A stretch of 64,000 nucleotides of DNA from Mesostigma viride. Its lineage: Eukaryota; Streptophyta; Mesostigmatophyceae; Mesostigmatales; Mesostigmataceae. Location of the stretch: positions 124,001-188,000 of the forward strand of contig RPFO01001063.1 of the NCBI GenBank assembly GCA_009746045.1, in the 5' to 3' direction. Both the position numbers and the translations under genes were made by a program. The notes beneath the pieces are model-generated. The model was not told the origin of the DNA and did not search any database. It saw only the letters and a program-made list of their open reading frames with translations. Below are positions 9,711 to 22,200 of this stretch, piece after piece; position 1 is the stretch's first letter, and the number at the start of each line of letters is the position of its first letter.

Positions 9711-12700
9711 TGTCGCGTCTGCGTGCCACAATCTCCGGCGCCACCATGGCGGCTGGCCACTCAGCTTAATTTGGTAAAACCCAAATGAGCTGAGCTGACG
9801 TGCCTGCCTTAAGGGGACTCGCACGTCCAAAAGCCTGAAAAACAGACTTTAGTGAGTATCAGTTCCAATGCACATGGGAACCATCTAGTGATGATTGGGT
9901 ACCATAAATATGATGTTTGGACATTCATACCACCACTTGTTGGGGGTACTACCCCCAACCACGCACCGGTGGCGAGCTAAAAATAGAAAAAGACGCTATT
10001 TATGAGATATTTTGCCCAAGACAAACCACTTGTCTAAATGACCTGCCCATACATACCTGCAAAGTTCCCCCACTTTTTCAAAAGCTGGGCTATTTACATG
10101 GCCAAAATGGTCACATTTGTTTGAGTTATTAATTTTCCCGCAAAATGGGTACTTTTTTGAGCAAAAAAAAAATAAATCAAATCATTAACACATCAGATTG
10201 GGTCATCCATACATGCGATATTCCACTGAGTGGGGGGAAACACAACCCCAAAGTTTGAGCTCATTCTGACAAGCGTAGCTCAAGTTATTGATTTTCCTGT
10301 GATGCCACCTGGGTAGACGCTAAAAGAGAATTGAGCTAGTGCTGAGCCAAAATGACATCTGTTTTGCTACCCTAGACACCCAAAAACATGCCCACTTTGA
10401 TCACGGAGTGTGAGGAGGATGTCCGGAGCGTCATACGCCCCACCCCTCCATCGGCACAGCCAGCCTTGTGAGTCTACCCTTAACAACAAGGCTGGTAGGA
10501 CGACACGCCTGAGCAGCATATGTCATGCCTATCTCAGGCTAATAATGTGTGATTTTGTGCCAACAACCAAGTTGTTCCACCCAACAACACATTAAAAACC
10601 CTGTTCCAAAATGCCCAACAAGCCGGACATGTGGAGGACCACACACGCAGTATATAAAGAGAAAAAAAGCTGACTTTTTATCCAGCCAACCTGTGGCTAG
10701 CTGCTCTGGTTAGCATGACAAAGGCTATCATTTACTCAGTGGGAAAGGTGAAAAGACCATTGGAACAACCTACCTGACGCATGTGCCACCAAAGCATTGT
10801 GTCCCGCAAAATGCACACTGCCTCCTTTCTAACAAGCACGAGCCACTTTCTTTAGGAGACAGGTGCCAGCTCGTCAGTGTCTGGGTAATATGATGCTTAG
10901 GAAGACCGCTTGAATTTCCTCGAACACAACTGTCTATAAAGCAAAAGAAATTTCAGAGAAGCATGGAAATAAAAGCATTACACCTTCCCGACAGGTTGTG
11001 GGCCACGCGCTGCAGCAAGCCAGCCACGTCACAGACGAACTTGCTAAAAAACATCCAGGAATCCAGCGATGCAGCGCCAGGACCCCGCAACTTTCATGGC
11101 TGCATCTGGCCGGAAAGAAGGCAAAAAGCTTACGCTCAAGGAGCTAAGAAAGCAGGAAAGCGCTATCTTAGGACGTTTAATACAAGAACGTACCATAACG
11201 GGCATTTATTCGTGCCCAGGCGCACAAGAAAGGCCACCCTTTCATGGAGAGGTCGGGCGCGCATCGCGCAGGCCTATAATGTTATCTTACCGCAAAATGA
11301 CGGGAAAGGTAAAGATAGCAGCGGGAATTTTTACGGCTTTAGAAACATCATTAAACTAGCTTCCATTAGGACCATCAAAACTGGCAACAATCGACAATCA
11401 CACCTGCAGGCATCCATTATACTTTATTCATCCCGACAGAAATTCAGGCCGGACCCCCCCTGCCGATGGTAAAGAAAAAGAGCCCGCGACATTATAGATC
11501 GCAACTATCCCACCATAAATTAGAATCAGTAACTAATTTTCTCCAAGAATCGAGCATTTTTTCTGCTTTCCGCGAGCCAGATTCGTCACGTTTCGTCTAA
11601 AAGCAGTCACCATGGCCACTTCCGCAAGGGGTGCGCGCACCGTGCACCCACTTTTCACGGTACGGAGGGTACCGCGGAATTTTTTTGGCGCGGAAAATAT
11701 TCGCCGCGCCGAGTCCCCTTAACTGCATGCCCTGTGGGGTGGGCGAGGACCTGTCCCATGATTGATGACACAACACACACTTTGCACAGTCTGATGATGA
11801 AGCCGCACATGCGGAATTTATTGAGAAAGTTAATACAATTACAACACGTTGATAGTCTCAATATCGATGCACTCCATGCTCACGAGCCCGCAGTTAGGCA
11901 GCGCTCCATGACATGCTACCGGCCTTGCTCCCAAGGAAAGGGAGAAACACGAAGGCCACTAACGAGAAACTCGAAGAGACTACACGCTGCGTGAGAGTCC
12001 TCTTCGACTATGAACCAAACCATTCGTCATGCCACACGCATGACACACGCCGCACTTGTCAGTCCAGCCAGGAATGCCAAAACTATCTTGCTGCCTGAAC
12101 CATGCAAATAGAAACCGCATTCCAGTTGCCGTCCTGGCTTTCTACCACACATGCCAACAAAAGCAGGAAGGCATCCCGACAAATCTAAATTGCTACCCTG
12201 TTGCCGATCTCATCTCCTAGAGGCTCCGGCATTTCTGTCCCTGGGAATGTCCGGCATTGAGTCACGTCCACCAAGGTCGAAGCATAATATCCTTCAGACA
12301 ATCTGTACGCTCACACCTTGCGTGTGAGTGGCCCAGCAAACATTGCGTCTAATCGTTCCTTTCTAGAAGAAATCCCTTTGTAGGGCTGCCAGCGATTTCG
12401 CATTCATTCCAGCGATCTGGCTCCGCACCGCAAATTGTCCTTTTCCATTTTCTGTCCAGTCCTCATAACGTTGACCCGCTATTCTACACCACAAAGACAC
12501 CTGGTCTGTCAATAGCCTCGGCGCTGTTGAAGTCCAGCAGTCCAGCTCCAGCTCCAGCTGTCCACTAACACGCGTATGATCCTCTCGACGCTGCGCACTT
12601 GTGCTGCCGTCCGCTCAAGTCAGTGCTGCGCGCCCAGCTGTGCCTGGCCCGGCGCGCGTGCACGTACACTTTCGTCCGCTCTTATGCTGCAAGTGCTAGT

Positions 12701-12814
12701 GTCCCCCCCCCGGTCACTAGCCTTTGTCGAAAAGGCGTAGAAAACAAATTCCTTGCGCACGTCACGGTCTTGTGCATAGTGGGCGCCCGGATGACATAGC
12801 TCGCGTCCGTGACA
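9711..12814. repeat. Large tandem repeat unit 1 (uninterrupted copy)
   Basis: This unit has blocks C (9711-9957), X (diverged), A (11606-11763) and B (11769-12814). The same order recurs from 12821 to 25846, where it is interrupted twice. C and its copy at 12821-13066 both begin TGTCGCGTCTGCG and end GGGGGTACTACCCCCA; the first 110 bases are almost identical. A is about 93% identical to 16112-16270. B is over 99% identical to 24803-25846, with about five substitutions and one homopolymer length change by eye. X is far more diverged. The small ORFs inside (for example 10963-11472) are not recognised. It may be a non-autonomous derivative of the retroelement next door. Confidence 0.7.
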
Positions 12815-13078
12815 GCTGCATGTCGCGTCTGCGTGCCACAATCTCCGGCGCCACCATGGCGGCTGGCCACTCAGCTTAATTTGGTAAGACCCAAATGAGC
12901 TGAGCTGACGTGCCTGCCTTAAGGGGATGTGGCACCTCAAAACCCTTAAAATTGACATATGCTAATATCACTTGAAATTCATTTGCACAATGCTAAGTTA
13001 TGATTGGGGGCACTAAATAACATCTCTAGTGAGTTGTCCATGCACTTTTTGGGGGTACTACCCCCATATATACGCCAA

Positions 13079-14107
13079 TAATGCGCTATAATAAGATCAC
13101 CGAGCGAACGGCCACCATCGCCGCCCAACCTGCTGGTAGGGCTAGTGATGACCCCTCGACTCGCGCCTCCTGGGCGGACCTGCTCAAGAGCCAGGCATCC
13201 TCTACCACGACCGCCATCACCACCAAGCTCCAGGAGCTGGAAGACACGCGCCGCGAGGCCGCTGACCGCGACCGTCGCCGCTGCCGGGTCATCCTCAGGC
13301 GCTTCGACATGCTGCCGGAGGAGACCCCAGACTCTCTTCTCGACGAGCTGAAGAAACAGCTCTTGGCGCGCATGCAGCTGCCAGGTGCGATACTGCAGGG
13401 CGCCTACCGCCTGCCCCATCCACGGGCCAAGGCTGGGCCCCCTCCAGTGGTCCTCACCTTCAGCGACATCACAGCCCGAGTTCGGTTCCTCTCTCGCCGC
13501 AAGAAGCTGGTGGACACCTCCTGGTCGCTTGACGACGACCTGACGCCAGCCCAGCAGCAGCAACGCCGCGATCAGTGGCCCGACTACATCCGCCACAAGA
13601 CCAACCCCGAGAAGCCCCAAGTGTACTGGCGGGGCGGGGACCTCTACGTCAACAAGAAACTGTGGAAGCCCCCCCGGGCTTCCCCGGGATAGAGCACTCC
13701 AGCTAGTTGTCTAGATGGGGGCAATCGATGATGGGATAGCTTAGGCATTACAGCACTTGAAACGATATTAGCGCACAGCGTTATAGTACCTTCAATTAGC
13801 TCTGGCACCTTGTGGCCATCAGCTTGCGCCTTAATTAGCCGACGTCTTGAGCCCACCTCACATTTGTAGCATAAGCTATGCGTCAGCCTACCTATGGTAT
13901 TGCACTGGTTGTATTGCACCCACAGTGTTGCGCCCCGGCACCATGCCGTGGAGAGAGCGCTCTGTGGCCTGCCCACCTGCGGCAGTGAGAGAAGCTAGGG
14001 CGCCCTCCCTCCTTCTCACTGTGTATATAGGGTTGAAGGTTCCTTTACTCTGTATTGGCACCCACGTGACGCAGTCACGTGCTTATTAATTAATTAATGC
14101 GCTATAA
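13079..14107 (+). mobile_element. LINE-type insertion with 13-bp target-site duplication
   Basis: The 13-mer 'TAATGCGCTATAA' occurs at 13079-13091 and again at 14095-14107, a perfect direct repeat. Between them lie an ORF1-like coding fragment and a non-coding part. The insert ends in 'CACGTGACGCAGTCACGTG' and a 'TTATTAATTAAT' tail. A target duplication of this length together with a simple-repeat 3' tail is typical of target-primed reverse transcription. The insert is 1003 bp, so it is truncated or internally deleted; no endonuclease or reverse transcriptase is present. Confidence 0.75.
13092..13692 (+). CDS. ORF1-like nucleic-acid-binding protein of a LINE, 5'-truncated
   Basis: The open frame runs through the target duplication (its apparent ATG at 13081 lies inside it), so the original start is lost. 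About 200 residues remain. A charged, probably coiled-coil stretch ('LQELEDTRREAADRDRRR') is followed by an RRM-like segment ('RVILRRFD', 'AYRLPHPRAKAGPPPVVLTF', 'RVRFLSRRKKL') and a tail with 'DDLTPAQQQQRRDQ' and 'YWRGGDLYVN'. This order matches L1-type ORF1/Transposase_22-like proteins, which bind element RNA and act as chaperones. The stop is TAG at 13690-13692. ORF2 is absent. Confidence 0.6.
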
Positions 14108-16270
14108 ATAGCAAAAGACGCTAACTAGGGCTGGTTATGCCCCAGCCAATCCACAAAACAGGTTGACCCAAAAAGCACAAGCCGCGTAGTTGCTTCCAGG
14201 CACATCGCAAACAGCAACTTACATGGGGCATACGGACACCGCCGTTCAAAAAATAGCCCGTGGCGCCAAAAACGCGATTTTTTTCACACAATATTTTTTT
14301 TCACAAAATAAAACAATTCATAAACTTGTCAGATCAAGCCAAAAAGCACTATTAAATTTCGGCACGGGTGGTCCCAGCCACGGTCCAAGTTTGAGGTCAA
14401 TCGGACAACCCTAGCTCAAGTTATTGCGTTTGGCAGATGCCACTCTCACGACCGCTAAAGAAGGTTTTTCTTTGTACAAGGCCACTTAGGCATGATGTTT
14501 TCCATCCAAAGAGCCTGAAAGCATGCCCTACTCGATCACAAAACATAAGCAAACGCCTAGGCACCTCATCTGCCCTCACCTGCCCTCGGCATGGCCAACC
14601 TTGCCAGCGCAAGCATAGCAACACGATCGCTAGGCATACATGCCAAGAGAGCATACACTATACTCAACCCAAGGTTACCTTGTAAACTTCATGCCAAGAA
14701 CTCACCAAATCTATGACCAAAAGCACCTCTAACTCTTGCTCACTGATGACGACACATGCTCAAGGTCGGGGGTCACAGTGGCACGCACTGATTGGTTTCC
14801 TAGACGACCACCTGACAAGGCCCTAAGGACCACTCAGTAACCAAGGAAACACAATTACACTTTGCATGCCATCCAACATGCATCAAATACATGCTGAATA
14901 TGTTATGAAATACAAATAGGTGGCCACACGCCTCATACCCCTTCACCGTCCCTCGAGCATGGCCAGACTTATAAGCATGTGAATAGCAATAATGATGATG
15001 GCACTAAAATGCCTAATCAGCATTTTCTATGTTTCTCCCAGGGTAGAGTGTTAAGGTTTATGCCAACCAAGCTAATCAACACTGCAGCGACTCCTTAACT
15101 GCCCTACCTGAGATGGGCAACAAACTGGAACGATGGAGGGCAAGGAACCATGGAGATCATGGCATACAAAGCTTGCATGCAGTCAACCATGTCAACCATG
15201 GTTGGCTCAGCACATTGCAGTCTTTTCACATCATCATATCAAGGGAAAGCTCAAATAAACCAATGGTGGCAGCTATCTACATGCAGTCACACAAATGCAA
15301 TATCTCCAACATGATCGTCAGTAAAACACTTCCTCCCCTGCATGATAAAATGGAAAGAAACCATTGGCGGGCCTCCAGCGCATGAGCGCTGTGATGCCGC
15401 TGCGAAGAGAGGGTGCGTCACTCTCACACAACTAGAAGCTTCCATAAGCACAACATCCTTGCCAGAACACGTATCATGAAATACCTGAAACCTTCCCGAG
15501 AAGCAATAGGCTTCGACTGAAGCGGCCTTGACCACGACATCAACGAAAACAATCTAAAGCTGCCAGGTATTCGACAACACCACGGCAAGCAACGGCGAGC
15601 TAGCTGGCGGAAACTGCCCAAAAAGAACGGAAAAAACTTCGAACGATGAGCTAATAGAAGAAAGAACTGATAGCACAGAACATTCGCGACAAAACTATAC
15701 CTTGACTTCGCAGATCCCTCGCCCAGGCGCGCAACAACGGCCGTTCTTTCATGGAAGGTTCCGACATGCATTTGCGGAGGCCTGAAGAATTACTTACCGA
15801 GAATGGCCGAAAATGTAGCAAAAAGCACCAGTTCGGTTTGGAATTCAATGCTACCGATACGAATTCATCCTTCGCGGTCAAAAAGCCCCCGAAAACTGCG
15901 AATTTACAGCTGCTATCACGAATTCTATTTTATTCCGCGCGACGAAAAAATGCAGTTTACCCCCCATGCCGATGGCAGTAAAAGAAAGCAGCGATATTGT
16001 AAATCAGCTACTTGCCGCCACAAACCAACATCATTAAATCATCGTCTTCAACATTCGAGCATTTTTTTGGCATTTCTCTAGCCTTACATTGCTAGTTTCG
16101 CCTAAACGCAGTCGCCATGGCCACTTCCGCAAGGGGTGCGCGCACCGTGCACCCACTTTTCACGGTACGGCTGGTACCGCGAATTTTTTGGCGCGGAAAA
16201 AATTCGGCGCGCCGCGTCCCCTTAACTGCATGCCCTGTGGGGTGCATGGGCGAGGACCTGTCCCATGATT

Positions 16271-19200
16271 CCCCCCCTCGCTGGCGACCGGCCCCATCAC
16301 GAAGACAGCGATCGTACCAAGACAAGGGCAGCAGTGACCGCAGTCAAGCTGCGGGAGGTAAACTGCGCAGCGGTGCACACTGGACAAAACCAATCCCCCT
16401 CCGGAATGCTGGTGACCACTGGCTGCAAGCACTGCATGTGCTAACCACAATTACACTGATCACACAATAACATGGACTCCGCCTGATCGACCCGGTGACA
16501 AACCTGACACTGGGCGTCCTTGACTCGGCGAGACGTGTGCGGTTGGAGGTCGTGGACCAAATTGGGCAGCGAGCAGGGACTGAGATTGCTGAGGTTGTCA
16601 GTCGCACGGCTCCCGTCGGCGCCCTCCAAAATTGCCACTCCCGATGGTTTGATAGCCACAATGCGCAAAATGGTGGGCCCCGCCTCCACATCCAAAGTGT
16701 GCTTCAGCTGAGTGCGCAGGAAAACATACTGCCCTGGCCTAAACCGCAGCTGGCGAGCCATGTATGCGCCCCCCCGGCGCTGAGCGTAGCGCAGGGAGTC
16801 CCTGTGCTGAGCAATGAACAAGTTGTTCATCGCGATGGGCATGACCTTCTTAAAAGTCTCTGCCCTGGCCAGCACCTCAACCAAAAATTGCTGAGCGTTG
16901 TCGAAGGCCATGGGTTCGGGGTGCGCAACCTGTGCCTCCGTAGGCAAAAGAGGATTACGCCCGAACAGAAGGAAATACGGGGAGAAGGTAGCGAGAGACT
17001 CCTGGGGAGACATGCGATAACCCATGGCAATCCATGCCAACTCGCGATCCCACCTGGCCGACTCCGGCACCTGCAGGCTCCACTTGCGCAGCGCCTGCTT
17101 GACGGTCTGCACCAATCTCTCAGCCAAACCATTGGCCTGAGGATGCTCCCGAGAAGTGCGACGGTGATCAATAAGACATCCATCCAGCAACTCCTGGAAC
17201 TCACCCCTGAACTCACCACCCTGGTCCGTGACTACCTCCGCGGGAGCCCCAAACCTGGTGATGATGTCCGCAAAATGCTTCGCTGTGGTAGCGGCATGCT
17301 TGTCAGCAATGGGGATCAACTCAACCCATTTGCTAAAGCTCTCCACGCATACCATGACATAGAGGTTGCCGTCAGGGCTCTCCTGAAACGGCCCGCACAG
17401 ATCGACGTGCCAGCGATAAAACAAGCCCTTGATGGGAAGCGACATCAGCTCCTTGGCACCATGATCTGCGCTAAAGTTAGCCTTGGTTCGAGCACACGGG
17501 ACACAGCTGGCCACTACCTGGGCCACCGTGTGTCGCATGTTATTCCACCAATAGCTGGTCCGTACGAGGCTGAGCGTGCGATTGCCACCCAAGTGACCAT
17601 ACCGCTCGTGGTACGCCTGCACTATAGCAACGCGCTTGTCAGGCGGTGGGACGACCACCCTACGCTTGCCCAACAGCTTGTACAAAACCCCATCTTCCCA
17701 ACCATAGGTTGCAGCCCTGTGCTGCACCCTGTTCAACTCCGTCGCCTTCTGAGCAGGAGTCCAATCGACTGGAGTAGGAGTCAAGACAGCACCCTGCACT
17801 TGCTCCAAAACTCGACCATCTAGCCAGATATCAGCGGTGTAGCAATCAGCAAGAGAGCTACGCGCTAAGAGAGCCTGCACAGCGATCAGCTGCTGCAGAG
17901 AAGGATCAATGTCAAAGGACAGAGACCTACCCTCTTCCATAGCGCACACAGCTTTGGATGGCGTGAATGGCGACGGCCGCACCGGGTCGTCGCTGATGCC
18001 GAAGTCCGCCACAGAGTACTCGACACTGCGCCACCACGCCTCCTCCTCATCGTCGGCCGCATACCCAGCAGCGTTCACAAAGACCACAGAACCCGACGAG
18101 CCCTCGGCACCCATGGCCCGGGCTCCAGTGTGGTCAACAGTGGTAGGCATGGCGTATCGGGATAGCACATCGGCGTTGACATGGTCCTTGCCGGCCCGAT
18201 GCACAATGGTCATGTGGTACTCCTGGATAATCATGGCCCATCGGGCGAGCTTACCCGTCAGGTTGGTGTTGGTCATTAGCCACTGAAGCGGCTGGTGGTC
18301 TGTCACCAGAGTAAACACGCGCCCAAATAAATACGGGCGAAAGTGCTTGATGGCCCACACCACAGCCAGTGCCTCCCCCTCATAGGAAGAATACCGGCTC
18401 TCCGCTGGGTTGTTGCTGCGACTAGCATAAGCAATAACGTGCTCGCGCCCATCACCATCCTTTTGCGCCAAGACCGCACCCAGTCCTACCTTGGACCAGT
18501 CGGTATATAACACAAATGGCAAAGCATAGTCAGGGGCGCGCAGAATCGGTGCCGACGTGAGCTCCTGCTTGATTGTCTCGATGGCGCGTTGCTGTGCGGG
18601 ACCCCACGCCCACACGCACCCCTTCTTGAGTAACTCGGTCAAGGGCTTCACCTTGCTGCTGAAGTTCTCAATGTAACCTCGGTAATAGCCAGCCAAACCC
18701 AAATACGCCCGCACCCCTGAGACATCCGTGGGTACGGCGGCCTGCGCAATGGATTCGACCTTGGCGGCATCAGGCGTCCGGCCACCCGGCACAATCTGAT
18801 GACCAAGGAATGAGAGGGTCCGCTGGGCGAACTTGCACTTCTCAGGGTGCAGCCGCATATTATGCTCCTCGAGAGCCAAGCGAACCTGCTCCAAGTGCGC
18901 CAGGTGCTCCTCAAATGTCGCGCTAAAGACGATTACATCATCAATGTAACAAGCGGCGAAAGGAAGACCTGCAAGCACTTTGTCCATAGCTCGTTGGAAA
19001 ACAGCACTAGCGTTGCGGTGCCCAAAGGGCATGCGCACCCACTCATACAAATTGCCGCCCCCCCAGAATGCAAGCTTCCGCTGATCCTCCGGCGCAACTG
19101 CGATCTGATGAAAGCCGCTACGCAGGTCCAGCGAGGACACAAACTTCACATGAGGAGATATCTTATCCAGGACATCATCCACACGTGGCATGGGGTAACG

Positions 19201-22200
19201 GTCCACGGGTGTGTGTGCATTCAGCAACCGCAGATCGGTGGCCATGCGCATACCCGTCCATGCCCCGGTGATAGCGTCCTTCTTGGGCGCAACGACAACG
19301 GCAGCAGCATAGCTGGAGGAAGATTGCCTGATGATACCGGCATCCTCTAACTCCTTGCATTGCTCGGCTACAAAATCCAACTCGGCCTGACTCAGGCGAT
19401 GCTGGCGTCGGAACAAAGGAGTGTCAGTGTCCAATGGAACACGCATGGTCCCACCATTGAAACACCCCAGTTCATCACTTGTGAAAGCGAAGGCCCCCCT
19501 TGCAGTGCCTAGCCACTTTAGCATGGCTGAGCGCTGCGCATCAGAAAGGTGTTCGCCAATAGCCCAGGGGTGCGTATCCGCGGGATCACCCACAGCTACC
19601 GCATGTGCCTCAAGATGCGGCGCCCTAGCCGCATCGTCGTGGAACAAGGAAAAGGCTGCCACACCTGGTGTGACACCCACCGCCGGAGCCTCGCGTGCCG
19701 CACGGTGTATTACCCGATGCAGCGTGGGCTCGCCGGCCAGCACGGTGCTGGTCAGCAGGGCGGTCATGAGAATGATAGTCCACACCTGTCGCAGACGCCA
19801 CCCCCATGCTGATGAAGTCCCCGTCGCTGCAGGGCGCTTCAGTTTGGCTGCGCGCGCCTCAACCTGCTGAGGCGGATTGGCTGGGGACGCCCCCCCAGAC
19901 TGGCGCACGGCAACCGATGCAAGCAGCACATACCCGACCTGCAACACCGACATAGCCTGGCCTATCAAAGACCAGCGCTCACTCTCGAGCACGCCCGGCA
20001 GCGCCGAGGCCCCGACATGAAAACCCATGCTGGCCTCACGAAATTCTGCGGGTGGCTGCACCAACAGACCGGTGGTAGTGTCCCAAACGAGACCCTTACC
20101 CCGATCACGGTATGCTGTCGACCCTTGGTAACTGACCAGGGTCGGCAGTGCACACATGGGGCTCCCGACCCGGTTGACGCGTGCATACGGTGGGCGATCC
20201 TCGCTATCCACCTTCTGCGTGACTAGGTGGGAAGGCAATGCTACCTCCGCAGACACACTCGGATGCTGCCTTGCTACGGCCCCCAAGACCGCCTGCACAC
20301 CGGTCGCACACGCCACGTTGGTCCAATAGGCACGCAAACGATGCGTGAGCCCACCCAGCCCTGCGTTGTCACACACGATGGGCTCCCCCAGGAGTGCCAC
20401 GATTGTAGCCCAGTCCTCCCGCACCGCCTGATGTGGGCTGTCACCCGCCACAACGTTCTCAAACAGATACGCAGGCGGATGGGGCTGACGCGACTGCAAC
20501 AGTCCCACCACACGCAACAGTTCCCAGAACAGCGCGCTACGCGGATCGGCTAGCCCCCGCCCTTGCCCTGCCTGGCTCAGGCCCTGGCACTCCCAACCCG
20601 CAATTACCAAGTCGATGGCATGATGCCTGCGCAACAACTGCTGCACCTGCACCTCACCGATGGCTCGGATATCTTGAGGACATTCCCCAAACGGGTCACG
20701 CCATGCTGATGGCGGAAACTGCGCGGGATACTCTCGCGACAACACGCCACAGTGACTGAAGTACACCTGACGCGCCTTGTGCGATGGCTCTACCGCGATG
20801 AGTTTACGGCACACGCCGCCTGCGGCCAAAAAGCCTGCAATGCCCCCTCCGATCCCCGCAAACAGTTCCAACACTACCGCACCCTTGGCAAAATCAGGGG
20901 CCTGCGGTAAGATTGCAGCAGAAAAATTACCTTGGGCCTCCGAGACACCCGGTTGCACCAAAGTGAGGCCATGGCTGGCCATCTGAGGAATGGTGATGAC
21001 GGCTTCAGTCACCCGCTTGCGCATAGCCAGCTGCCGCGTGGACGTCACAGCATCCAGCGACCACTGCGTGCGCATCTTGGCAATGCTCGCCGTTGGCTGA
21101 GGCAGCACCGTCCGATGCTTGTCCCACGCCGATGAGCCCGCCGCCCGTACCTCCACCATGCTGACCTCCACCACGCCCGCAGCCGCGGAAGGGTTGAGGC
21201 GTGCAGCCCCGGCTGAAGAACTGAAGCATGAGACCGGCACACTGGCCCGCTTCAGGCCAGCCCCATCCCAATCAGGGATGTAAGATGCCTCCTCCGCCCT
21301 ATAGTCCACCTGAACCATGGCGCGAGCAAGGACATCCACCCCGAGTAGTGCGGAATATCCACACTTGTTGACCACCAGCGCATACGCGGACACGGTGGTC
21401 ATGCTAGAGGCGCGCAACGGATTGAAAATCACGTTGACTTTAACCGCCGTCATAGCGTACGGCTTACTAGCCGGACCCTGCCAACCTGACACAGACACGG
21501 GGCTTTCCACTAAGCCACCGTTCTCGTAGGTCAGGTTCAGCATGGTGGCCAAGTCTGTGCTGATGACTAGCGGCTGAGCACCGCTATCAAGCTTGACTGC
21601 GCCAACCAACGGACATGTCACCATGTCGCTCCATACATCTCCACAGGCTCCAACTGCTTGGAACGCTATGGACGGCTCACCATTGGGGTATGGAACCACC
21701 GTGGGAACCTGGGGAACTGCACTAGTGCGCTGCTGGCTACTTGTGCTGACCACTCCCGCTTGCACCACGGGCACTGCGGCTTCTACCGGCTGACGCCCGT
21801 AGGTGACGGACTCAGAATTGCGCAAGGTGCGCACATCATGCCCATCTGCGAACAACTGGATCTCGGACACAACCGACCCCAGCCACTCAACCCCCTTCTG
21901 CCCGAAGGTGTCGACCACCTGCCGTGCTGAAAACATGGGTACGTCCACAATGAACGGCATTGGGTACACAGGCGCCAATCGCCTACGCTGCTCCAGCCCA
22001 GCAGGGTTCGCATGCTCAAAAGCAGATTGCACCCCAGCCAGCGGCATGGAAAAGGACGCGGGCAACTGCCCGGCAGGCAACATGGGTGCCTGCTGAAAAG
22101 AAAGCGGGCTGCGTGCCTGCTTGCCTTTGGTAGCCTCCGCAGCGTTGATCTCGACGTCACCCGGCATGGGCGCCCAGAATGGGTCCTCCCGGTACACCGT

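Noticed and set aside
9711-13066. Simple LTR element with 247-bp LTRs (C blocks)
   Set aside because: The C blocks start TG and end CA, but no target duplication, polypurine tract or primer-binding site was found, and the whole C-X-A-B unit is tandem, so a duplication explains them as well.
16441-16443. Non-standard genetic code with TAG read as sense
   Set aside because: Other genes here end in TAG, TAA or TGA at sensible places, so a single mutation or readthrough is the simpler explanation.
16495-17823. 442-codon plus-strand ORF
   Set aside because: It is antisense to the integrase and C-terminal part of the Gag-Pol frame, which has full motif support; it has no recognisable motif.
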